Positions 46,992 through 56,499 of a stretch of 64,000 nucleotides of DNA are shown here, one piece after another. The position numbers and the translations under genes were made by a program. This stretch comes from Branchiostoma belcheri (Eukaryota; Chordata; Leptocardii; Amphioxiformes; Branchiostomatidae), in contig NW_017804242.1 in NCBI RefSeq assembly GCF_001625305.1, forward strand, positions 3,997,232 to 4,061,231, read 5' to 3'. Numbering within the stretch: the stretch's first letter is position 1; every line of letters starts with the position of its first letter. The notes under the pieces were generated by a model, which did no database searches, was not told the origin of the DNA, and saw only the letters and a list, made by a program, of their open reading frames with translations.

Positions 46992-47120
46992 TAGCCTTTA
47001 CAAGGCTCCCAGAAGTGGCAAACTGTTCTCTTAGCATGAGACCAACTCCTCTGGCATATCATCCGTCTATTTGGCCAGTTTCTACTCTTTTCAGCCACTT
47101 CTGAAGTCTGGCAGAGGCTA
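46992..47120. mobile_element. old TAGCCT-ended MITE
   Basis: TAGCCTTTACAAGGCTCCCA at the left and TCTGGCAGAGGCTA at the right; AGAAGTGGC/GCCACTTCT is inverted inside. The right part (TTTCTACTCTTTTCAGCCA) is a decayed match to the right arm of 62211-62447. Flanks agree poorly. Confidence 0.55.
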
Positions 47121-47151
47121 TAACTGAGTTAAAAAAAATCTTCTATTGCTC

Positions 47152-47372
47152 TACAGAGAGTAGCCTCTGTAGCAGGCTTACAGAACTGGGGGTTTGGTGG
47201 TCTTCGACTGTTTTCTGATTAGCCCAGTTCTAAACAGGGGTAATTCAACCAGGCCAGCTATGTTGTCTATATCTTATATGCAATCAGAAAATAGCACATA
47301 AAAGCTCCCAAAGACCCTGAATACCCCCCCAAAACACCAGTTTTTGGCATGCTATGGAGACTGTACAGAGAG
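47152..47372. mobile_element. degenerate TAGCCTC MITE with perfect 9-bp duplication
   Basis: TACAGAGAG occurs at 47152-47160 and 47364-47372 around a 203-bp segment whose ends, TAGCCTCTGTAGC and (reversed) CAGTCTCCATAGC, agree at 9 of 13. It sits 31 bp from the old MITE at 46992. Confidence 0.5.
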
Positions 47373-47693
47373 AGTTGTTAGCAAGAGGGTACTTGATGTA
47401 CCACCAGCTAAGCCGACACATTCACACCCTGTTGGCAGGATTATGTGGTGTTTGCTGTTGACTTTGCACAATAATGCCCAGTGGCAGTCAGGTGACGATA
47501 TGCAAAGAGGAAAGTGATGGTTTCCTCACTTACCAGTGATTCCAGCCTTTGTGTTATGTTTGCACATGATCAGTAGGGCGATGAAAATGTATGATCAGTA
47601 TTATACAGGGCAATCAGTAAACATCACTTCACAAGGACTAGGGACTGTGAATGACGGGGGAGGGGGGTGGTTTTGCCAATAGGCATATTTGGC

Positions 47694-47830
47694 TACTGTA
47701 AATGCATTTACATTGAATCTTGCTGTCTTTTCATTTTGCAGTAGGAGGGAAAATGAGGCTTTTAAGGCATTTGAAGTTCACAATTTTGTAACACAATAGA
47801 ACCTAAAATCACACATCATTTTCTTCAAGG
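47694..47830. mobile_element. TACTGTAAATGC-family MITE, left part
   Basis: TACTGTAAATGCATTTACAT, CATTTTGCAGTAGGAGGGAA and TTTGAAGTTCACAATTTTGT; the right half is lost. Confidence 0.6.
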
Positions 47831-48268
47831 GATTTTACCAGCATTCTATAAAAAAGTGGCATATAATAAACTTATGGCCAGTGTACTGATAAACAAATTG
47901 GAGGTGTTTCTTTCGGTCTTTTCGATATTTACATGAGAATTTATCCCATTCCTTGAAGGACTTCTCTAGTTGATGAGTTCTGAATGAAATCATTTGCATC
48001 CATGTGTTTGAAGTGTTTACACTGTTTGTTTGGGGTTTCCTTTAAGTTTTGCACAAGAATATGTTGTAATGGATTGTGTACTTGAGTTTTGCAAGACAAT
48101 GTACCCCATCTCCTGAAGTACCCATTTCTTAATCACTTCCATTGGCAACTTTTTTTTACGAGGCAACAATTTGGTCCTTGTTCTCTTTCGTTGACAACCT
48201 TCCGTATGCAGAAAGGCAGACCACACAGAAAATAAAGCTGGCAATTCTACTGCAGTATGCAGTACCAA

Positions 48269-48335
48269 GGAAAGCAGCTAGGAGTTCCAAAAGGAAAGCA
48301 GCTAGGAGTTCCAAAAGGAAAGCAGCTAGGAGTCC
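48269..48335 (+). repeat. 24-bp minisatellite, 2.8 copies
   Basis: GGAAAGCAGCTAGGAGTTCC with AAAA begins at 48269, 48293 and 48317 with no mismatch in the first two units. It lies in a frame that would read RKAARSSK repeats, but that frame has no other support. Confidence 0.9.
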
Positions 48336-48439
48336 AAAATCTAATCACTTCTTTGGCATACCCACTTTCAGTCAATATTTGGCAAAAGCCTTGAAGGCAA
48401 CTCTGTATTTACCCATACAGGATTCTAGTTGGTAAATTT

Positions 48440-48800
48440 TGTTGTGTTTTGGTGACGTCCCGTGGTAGACAGTAACAGCCGAGAGGTAACGTTAGATAAA
48501 GGACGCCTTTGTTGTCGTGTTTGCCGAGGGTCGAGGGGAAAACATCCTCTGTCCTGATTTTTTTTCCCAAGAATGTGAAAACAACCCGTCCCTTCTGAGT
48601 AGAGGTGACAAGCCTACGTGTTCCGGTCGGGTTGGGTTCTTTGTCCGGTGTTTGGACTGGTCACTTCTGTAGGTGTTTCTCGGCGCGGTGCGGAACGGGA
48701 TGATACGCAGGGGCGCTATGACTCATCATGCATGTCGCTAAAAGACTTCGGCGCGCTGAAAGGGACTTTTTCCCTGTTTATTCAGTTTGTTGGGAGTTTT
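48440..48800. promoter_or_regulatory. candidate regulatory island, CpG-rich
   Basis: CpG-rich, repeat-free sequence with a GTGACGTC CRE-type site (48451), an ATGACTCATCATGCATG block (AP-1/Maf-type next to an octamer-like ATGCAT, 48718-48734) and GGCGCG patches. No transcript evidence. Confidence 0.25.
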
Positions 48801-48879
48801 TGTCCAGTTGTGACAAACAGTTACCTTTTGTGTCTCCATGTTCTTTTCATTGAGCCACCTATTTATACAGTTTGAATAG

Positions 48880-50160
48880 AAAATTGAGGCCTCCCCTCTG
48901 CAGAATCAATTTTTGTTTTGTCGGGAAAATTATTCGTTTTAAAGGACTCAAATTATCTTCAAGTGGTTTGGGTTTGACTTTCCCACCACATTTGTGACGT
49001 GTTCCACAAAGGGTATAACAAATCACTACGGCATGTCCCGGTCTCTTTGTTCTAAGTCATAAATATGCATAGAACTCAGCAAACGAGAGTTTGGCAAATA
49101 AATAAAAAAGAAAGAAATGTTGAGAATTTGTCTTTCAGACAGTTCAGATGAATATACATTTTTCCTGGTAGTACTTCAAAGAGATTTTCTGTAATTCTCA
49201 GTGCAATAAGTGTACTAAGCAATGACCCATAACTTTTTAATCCTACCCATTAGGAAATGTTACCTTCCCAAGGTATACCTTGGGTGTGTATTGCCTGTTG
49301 TCTTGTGTGTATTGTCTGATAACTGTATCAGTGTATGAAGGGTTTTAACAGTTTCTTGTCAGAACTAAAGAAGGGCAAGGGTGTATTCTAAAAAGAAGAC
49401 CCTTCTTTTTACCTTTCAACACATTTAACTATGTGATACTCACTGTCTTTTAAAACTTGAAGGTTTTACTTCATTTGTGTGTTCTTTCCATGCTCTATAA
49501 AATCTCTGTGAAAAGTAGCTTCTATAGCCTGGAGGTAGAAATAAGCAGTTTTGTACATTTAAATTTGAATGGAAAAAATTTTCCATCCACCAAACGGCGT
49601 TCTCTGTCTACAAAGTTGCTTTAGGCATCTACTTAGAGGTAAGTCTAATTGGCTTTAGCTCAGTTCAGTGAAAATTTCCTCGTGCACTTTTGTATCTCAA
49701 CTCTTCCCTTTGTTCTCTATGGAAACCTTAATAGGACGGTTACAGCTCCTGATTAAAATCTGAAAAACCTTCCCTTCCACTTCAGAAACTCTGAGTCCTC
49801 CGAGGGATTCCAAACTCAGCAAGAATCGGATAGATTTGAGGAGTATTTGCTCTGTGACCTGTAAGACTTTTCTCTTGGCTCTGGGGCTAGCTGGGCCATG
49901 ATTGTGAGGGAAGGGCTTAGGATTTGAATATGAAAATACAGGATCTTCTCCGTGAAAGGCAGACTTGGCCGGTTTAATTAGGGTTGTCTGTAAGACAATG
50001 GGAACTCGTGTCTGGCTATTGTTTGGTGACTTGCCATTTCCAGGCTGGTAATTGGAGGGGTTGGCTTACCACGCTGGAACAATGCATCATTATCATTTCT
50101 ACACCTTCACATGCATACAGCCAGAGGCACTTTCTGTGGTCTTTTTGCTATAGTCCTCTC
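48880..50160. other. non-coding stretch, nothing defined
   Basis: No frame above 75 codons and no repeat ends found. Confidence 0.35.
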
Positions 50161-50165
50161 CTGCT

Positions 50166-50351
50166 TACTGTAAATTGTGAAACGTGCAAGGTGGTTTTAT
50201 TTTCCTGGTGACCAATAATCCATGACACTACTGATATGTCTTCCTTGTATGACTACTGTACTATAGAATTGTTTTGAACAGTGATTTTTAAAACTGTGAA
50301 AACCTACATTTTCCTTCCTACTTCAAAATAAAACCACTGTGAAAGCTTCAC
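50166..50351. mobile_element. TACTGTAAATGC-family MITE
   Basis: TACTGTAAATTGTGAAACGT, AAGGTGGTTTTATTTTCCTG, ACTACTGTACTATAGAATTG centre and AAAATAAAACCACTGTGAAA. Confidence 0.7.
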
Positions 50352-50380
50352 AAAAAAGTCATGCTATGTAGAGTGGAGCA

Positions 50381-50502
50381 GTTTTTTTGTGGGGTTTCAG
50401 AGATTTCTGAAAATCATAATTTTTTTTTCATTTTGGCAAAAGTTTTTTTGTGGGGTTTCAGAGATTTCTGAAAATCATAATTTTTTTTTCATTTTGGCAA
50501 AA
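50381..50502 (+). repeat. perfect 61-bp tandem duplication
   Basis: Copy 1 (50381-50441) and copy 2 (50442-50502) are identical at all 61 positions, including two T-runs. A block this clean must be recent or an assembly artefact. Confidence 0.95.
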
Positions 50503-51661
50503 GAATAAGTTTCTTCCCCTCTTTTTCTATTGTTTCTTGAGGTCAATACACATTGAGAAATTTTACAGGAATTACTGGACAGCCCCGGCCTTTCCTCATG
50601 ATTGGCAGAAACCCCGGACAAACCCTCTAGTAACCCCTCCCCACACTGTCCTATTGGACAGTCCTGGTCTTTGCATTTTGGGTATACAAGTGGAAAGGGG
50701 CGGGGATTTCATGCGTGAAGTGGAGAGCAAAGGCATGCACCCATTGTGAGCCACCAGAGTTGACCAACCAGTCGGTGGACCTCGTGCGAAGGGGTGCCAC
50801 AAAGGTTATCTCAATTTTTCCATTGCTCACACTCGATCAAAAACAGTCCGTAGAAGATGCAGAATCTTTTCAAGGATCGTTGTACAAACATTAAAACTTC
50901 TGAGGGAAAATTTACACTGTTAGAACTTAGAAGATTTTTGTGCTAAGCATCTCTTCGTTGTTGACCCCTCTGCAGACTCCTGAGTTGGTACGCTCCTGTG
51001 GGAAGACTTTGTGTCAGTGTGTTTCGACTCCAGAGCAGTCCGTCCGCACTGGCCTGAGGGTATCCCACTGCCCAAACCAAGGTGAGCCATATTTGTTTTC
51101 CTGTGGTTCTCCATTGTAAAGTGACACAGAGAATGATTTAAGGTATGCTGTGGAATAACATGTGGTCGCCGTGCCTATACTGAAATAAGGTAAACTCCCA
51201 TGTTTCGACTTTGTTGTTGTTGCCATTTTGTTTGACATACTGAGTGTATACAAAGTCTTGTGTCTGTTGTAGGTGGGAAAAACAGTACATAGACAAGGCT
51301 TTTTGTATGTTTTTGCCTTACAATAGTGGTAGTTGATACTGTGACATGTGGTAGTTGAGATTTGTGTGATCTTCTTGACTCCGGGTAAGTCTTAAATCAT
51401 TCCTGAAAAACCACAGCGATTAATCTGTTTTAAAACAGGTCGAGGATTAAGTAGGACTAAGACTTTAGTAGGACTAAGACTGAAGTAAGAGAAGAATTGA
51501 TTTTTCCACTCAGACAATGGCTCTTAGCCAAAGGCAAACTAAAAACTCTCACAAAGATTATCTTACTCATAGCATTACACTGTACTGGGGGCAGGATTCC
51601 ATTGTGCAGTATTCATAGTAGTATTCACTACTCTTTCTGCAATACATGTATCTTTCTAGGC

Positions 51662-52035
51662 CTTTTCAGGCCTTTCTATAGCATGTCTTGTGCTACCATG
51701 TGTATATGAGCCTTCTACAGTTTCAAGAAAATGGAATGGACATCATTAGCGATTGAAAAGGCTAATTGATTTCAATACAAATTGGTTTCTAATTGTTCTG
51801 TAGTCCGATTGTAGGTTAAAGATAGAAGCTGCCACAAAATTTTAAAGCCTTTCTTAAAAGTTCTGTAGACTGCTTAGACTGCCTTGTGTATAGGACCATT
51901 TTACATTTTCCAGAAAAGCACATGGACATCATTAGCTGTTTGTAAGGTTAATTGAATACTGTACAAATTGGTTTCTAATTGTTCTGTAGTCTGGTACGAT
52001 TGTAGGTTAAATGGAGAATTTGGCTGACACAAGCT
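51662..52035 (+). repeat. tandem duplication, period 186 bp
   Basis: CATCATTAGC at 51741 and 51927; ACAAATTGGTTTCTAATTGT and GATTGTAGGTTAAA follow in both. Identity is high over the core and falls toward the edges. Confidence 0.8.
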
Positions 52036-52779
52036 TTATCTCATGTACTATGCCAAACAGTGGAGTCTATGTGGGAGGGCTTGTTAGAGTGATTATAACT
52101 ATCTACCCTGCCCATAACATCAATGCTGGTGACAGGACCTCTAAATAAACTGTCAGCCATTCCTGTGATAGTTTACTGTAGGGGTATCTTTGTTTCTCTG
52201 TAGTGAGTTCTTTTTGTTCTCTTGTTAGGAATTTGTATATTTTGGGTCTCAGTAAAGCTTGTTTTTACACAATATTGCACCAAACTTGTCCCACCTTCAG
52301 TCAGGTTTGTTACTTTTATGCTAGCAGTTATGGAATATAACTTAAGAACAATAGACTGACATGGCTGTTTTTGGTCTATTTCTTCAGGTTTGTATGTACT
52401 CAACAGGTGAATATTACAACACCTTTGGGGTCATGACTGAGTTAAACTGTACTGAACCTATTGTCCTGAATATTACTGTACTTTCAAAACTCAATTCAAG
52501 TTACTATTCAAGACTATAGAAAGAAAGTCAGACTGTAGCATTATGAACTTAAAAAAATGTATTTCTGACCCAATATCTATTGGCATATTTTGCTATTTAT
52601 TCTTCTTTTGAAAAATGCTGAAATGTACAATGAAGACAACAGATAATATCTCAGATCCTGCTTTGGATTTTTACTGGACATTTTCCATTTACCTAAAATA
52701 GTGATCAGATCAATGGATTATGAGGATTATGGTGCCCATGAAAAGGTCTGTGTGGCCTCAGACCATTAGGTTCACTTGC

Positions 52780-52932
52780 TACTGTAAATTCAGAAACTTT
52801 TGCGATGGTTTTATTTTCACAATAACCTAGAATTTAAGACACCGCAAATTGTATTACATACAGAATTGTTTCAACCGCAAATTCAAAATACCAGAAAACT
52901 TCCCTTTTCCTCCTACCACGAAATATAACCAG
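52780..52932. mobile_element. TACTGTAAATGC-family MITE
   Basis: TACTGTAAATTCAGAAACTT, GCGATGGTTTTATTTTCAC, ACCGCAAATTGTATTACATA, TCCTCCTACCACGAAATATA. The right end is lost. Confidence 0.65.
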
Positions 52933-53524
52933 AAGTATTGCAGGTTATACACCTGGTATTATAATGATATGGTTAAACACGAAACTTGGATCAACCGGCA
53001 TTCTACAACATTTAACAGCGTGTTCCTATAACCTTGGCAGCCACACCCAAATCCCCTGGTCTTGTAAACACAGTACAATCATTGAAGCACCATTAGCCTT
53101 CAAACATGTTAGCAAAAGAGTTGTAGAAATCTAACAGATTAAGAGATTCCCGGGGATTTACAGAGATCAGTCTGCTGGTAGGATGTGAAATTCACTGGAA
53201 TTTTAAAAGCCCGGTTCAAAGCCTGGCTTGCGGCGGTTCCGAGCCGGTTATTTGTGCTCCAGGACATTCTAAAGGCTGATTATCATAACTGAGTATCACT
53301 GGGCTAGTTTTCTTAATTGCGTTTGCGTACGGGAGCTAGATTTTGTTTTTAATATCCTGCACTAGGGATCTCTCTAGGCATAGTCTTGTATGTAGCTCAA
53401 TTCTTTTGTACCCACATGTCTGCCTGTATGTTTAGGTATAGACATAGCTTACAAAAGTTGCTGCACTTTTGTTGTGTCAATAGTTCTTCTAAAAGTATAT
53501 TTTTGGTCGGTTGAAAATCTGTTT

Positions 53525-53625
53525 CACGAAGTTACTTTTGCAGTGGTTTTATTTCGCAGTAGAAGGGAAATCAGGTTTCGTCAGTGTTTTTAATTCACGG
53601 TTACAATTTGTAGTGGGCCTAACAG
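53525..53625. mobile_element. TACTGTAAATGC-family MITE fragment
   Basis: ACTTTTGCAGTGGTTTTATT followed by TCGCAGTAGAAGGGAAATCA; only the left half remains. Confidence 0.55.
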
Positions 53626-53739
53626 TGACAGACTTCAGTGTAGGGTAAATCGGGGTCTGTTTTATCTGTTATTTGTCAGGACATTGGGATGAACAGAAGT
53701 GGTCTGGTCCATTTGCCTGGACTTTTATGCCATATTTCA

Positions 53740-54060
53740 GCTGCCATGTGTAGCGGCGGAAGACCAGACATTATCAGTACAATCAGGATGTTAAATTCTC
53801 ACAGCGTCTGGCCTCCCAAAACCCCCGCGCCCGCTGCTCTCACAAATTAGGGCTGGGGGAATGTCGGAGAGGTTTGGCTGCCAGAGCACAGATGCTTCCC
53901 TTCCGCTCACGACATCTCGTCACCTGTTTTACTGAGGCAGAGCAGGACGGCGTAAAGCTGACTTTATCACCGAAACGCCAGTCAGGACTGTCAGATGTCC
54001 AGATGGGAGCGGGGGTCTGCCTGCGATCGTAAAAAATCCTCAGGTCAAGAAGGAAGCTCT
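53740..54060. promoter_or_regulatory. candidate regulatory island
   Basis: GC-rich, complex and repeat-free against an AT-rich background, with a CACCTG E-box (53920-53925), a GACTGTCAGATGTCC block (53985 onward; Meis/TALE-like TGTCAGA) and several CpG clusters. The 75-codon minus-strand frame in it is not family-like. Confidence 0.25.
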
Positions 54061-55011
54061 GGGCCAATTTGTAAAAGGTGCTGACTATACTTTAAGAGCT
54101 GGAAGAAGTAAAAAATCTTTTCTTTCTCTTAAAAAATCTTTTAGTTTCTAACAGCAATACATAGAACTATATTGCATGGCAATTGTACCAGGTAATACAT
54201 GGATAAAGATAAAATCCAAAGTTATGATATTTGGGAAACTCTTTTTTTATACACACTACTGTAAAATCTAAGCATTTGACAACGTTTTACAAAGGTTTAA
54301 TCGGTTATGGAGTTAGGCAGCAATGAGAAGTTTAACATAATTATACATTTAAAGAGTATGAAGTTTTCCTTTTAAGTATTTGATATTTTGATTCTCAACT
54401 GCATCCATGCCAATAGTCGATTCCAGTATGCAGGCATGTGAATTCTGACAGTCTGAAAGTTAGTTGGGCAGAAAATAAGGACAAGAATCAAGATTTATGC
54501 GGCCAAACTTGGACTAGACTGGTCAAAGCAATTTGCGTGGCGGCCGGCAGCCGCATGCGGAATGTCTGCCACAGGAAATTGGCCTTTCATGTTCAACTGC
54601 AAGGTCATGCAGCGAGAATTGCCAGAACCCTTGACTTCAGAAATGTCTTAAGCACGTGCTGAAATTCTCTAACTTTTTAAGGCTGTGTACTAATAAGTCG
54701 GTGCCACAACGGGGCAAATTTTCTTCAGACAACTTCCAGAAAAGTCGCTGATTGAACAGAAGCAGTGACTTTGAGTACAGGAGTTTGGATTTGAGATGTT
54801 CGAGTCTTGTGTCAAAACAGTTGAGGTGACACACAGCAGGGAACAGAGTAATTGAAGCGTGGTTAACTTCACCCCGCCTCGTGGCATTGACTGCTAACAG
54901 AAAATCTCAAGAAGTAGGAAGTTTGGGAAATGACTCGAGTAGTTGAGATGCCTTTCGAGATTCAAGATCATAGTGCAAGAAATGAAAATCTATGATTGAT
55001 TTTCCAGAAAT

Positions 55012-55144
55012 TTAAAGGCATCCAATGCAATTTCAGGGCAGCAAAACTGAACTTTCAAAGCCAATTTGAAAGAAATAACAGCAAACGTCAATATCATTTT
55101 TGGTTTGCCACCCTGAAATTCTATTCAATTTTGGATGCCTTTAA
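55012..55144. mobile_element. 125-bp MITE flanked by TTAA, AGGCATCC ends
   Basis: AGGCATCCAATGCAATTTCA at 55016 and its inverse (TGAAATTCTATTCAATTTTG then GATGCCT, ending 55140); GGGCAGCAAA/TTTGCCACCC is also inverted. TTAA flanks at 55012-55015 and 55141-55144. A TTAA target with a purine-purine-G end fits Kolobok. Confidence 0.8.
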
Positions 55145-55629
55145 ACAAGATAAGTTGTAAGCCTTTAAGGGAATGTTATGTTGCTATAACAGTAGAGAAA
55201 ATGGACCTTGAACATCTGGAGATTGAACTTTTGCATTGAAACACAACACAAACTTTAAAGACCACCCTACTGTTAGAAACTGCGACCAGTGGTTTGAAAT
55301 TTTAAACCCTTTCCCTTCAAGCCTGCCTTGAAATTTAAAGCAAAGCCTATGGTCAGAAATAAGCTGGCTGCTTCCAGCAAAGGCAAAGTTGGAAAACACA
55401 TGTTGGGTGTTGTTTTATAGTCTGGTTAAAATGTTACACTAGAGGCTTAAACAAAGTCTTGGAGTCTGACTTGTACTTGAATTGGAACAAAGCTGTAAAA
55501 CACATGTTAATCTATTTAGTTGCAAGAGACTAGTTAAGGTATTAGAACTTAAAGTTTTTGCATTACTATAATCTTCACATGAAAATGGCAGTCATTAATG
55601 TCCAAGGATTATAATAACAAGAAAACAAG

Positions 55630-55813
55630 ACAGTTACTCAAACAACTGAATAGATTTTGAAAACTGTTATTCGTTTCAAGTAGCATCCACTACTTTTCAC
55701 CATTTTCCATTTTGTGGCGAAAAGTAGTGAATGCTACTTGAAATGTCTAACCAGAGACATTGTCCTTGGTCTAACGGTTTTCAAAATCTATGATCCAGTT
55801 GCTTGAATGACTG
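55630..55813. repeat. 183-bp foldback with two nested arm pairs
   Basis: Inner arms 55674-55698 and 55719-55743 pair at 24 of 25 bases (TTTCAAGTAGCATCCACTAC...). Outer arms (ACTGAATAGATTTTGAAAAC and GTTTTCAAAATCTATGATCC) also pair, as do the extreme ends GACAGTTACTCAAACAACTG and CAGTTGCTTGAATGACTGTT. Confidence 0.75.
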
Positions 55814-55974
55814 TTTTTTTTTGGTCTCATTACGCATGTCTAAACAGTACTTTCATTATAGTAATAGTGCTGCTTCAACTAACATGTAAAAACTTTAAGG
55901 AAGACACTTTCAACTGCAACAAATCTGAAAACCATCTTCAAACTAGTTGATGTCACACTTCAAAGAAGCCACAT

Positions 55975-56045
55975 GACAAGCCTCACTGGGTCAGTCTACT
56001 GAGGAAGACCAGAGTGACTGGTCGAAAGCTCTAGGTGAGAGAACT
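55975..56045 (+). other. hammerhead-like or retroelement-tail motif
   Basis: CTGAGGA (55998 onward) is followed by a 6-bp hairpin GACCAG-AGTGA-CTGGTC and GAAA, the order of the hammerhead ribozyme core (CUGANGA, stem II, GAAA). One extra A separates the core from stem II, and I could form only a weak stem III and no stem I. Penelope-like retroelements are known to carry hammerhead motifs, so this may be a relic. Confidence 0.2.
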
Positions 56046-56369
56046 TTTTTATAGTTTGGACCAAAAGTTTTGAACTTTAAACATGTAACTACCAACACAG
56101 ATGAACTTTCTTCAAACTACTTTGATGGCTCTTAATGGAATCCCTCAGTAGGTCACTCTCTCACTTTGCAAGGCTTCATCGGAAATGTAAGACAAATGTT
56201 AGAAAGTCATGTGTACACAAACACCCGGGTGGCTTTCATCATCAGAACCTCCACAAGATGGGGAAACTCATCCTCAGCACCAGATTTCAACATACCACGG
56301 GTTTACACAACAGAGATTGACTGGCAGACTGCCCACGGCAAAGCTCCTGTTGAAAAATATTACCATGCT

Positions 56370-56498
56370 GTAAAAAGTTAGCCTGGGTACCATCCTACTT
56401 GTATGCCGGGGCTCCCACACTCGCTTCCCTAACAAGTAGGGAAGCGAGTGTGGGAGCCCCGGCATACAAGTAGGATGGTACCCAGGCTAGTAAAAAGT
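56370..56498. mobile_element. perfect 52-bp-arm hairpin MITE with 9-bp duplication
   Basis: The element 56379-56489 is two perfectly complementary 52-bp arms (starting TAGCCTGGGTACCATCCTAC) around a 7-bp loop, AACAAGT. Perfect GTAAAAAGT repeats flank it. Confidence 0.95.
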
Positions 56499-56499
56499 T

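Noticed and set aside
48142..48435. 97-codon frame with RKAARSSK repeats as a basic nuclear protein
   Set aside because: The repeat is a 24-bp minisatellite; the flanking codons are not protein-like.
55998..56035. Functional hammerhead ribozyme
   Set aside because: The core order is right, but there is an extra A before stem II, a mismatched stem III and no stem I next to the core. Kept only as a weak motif.
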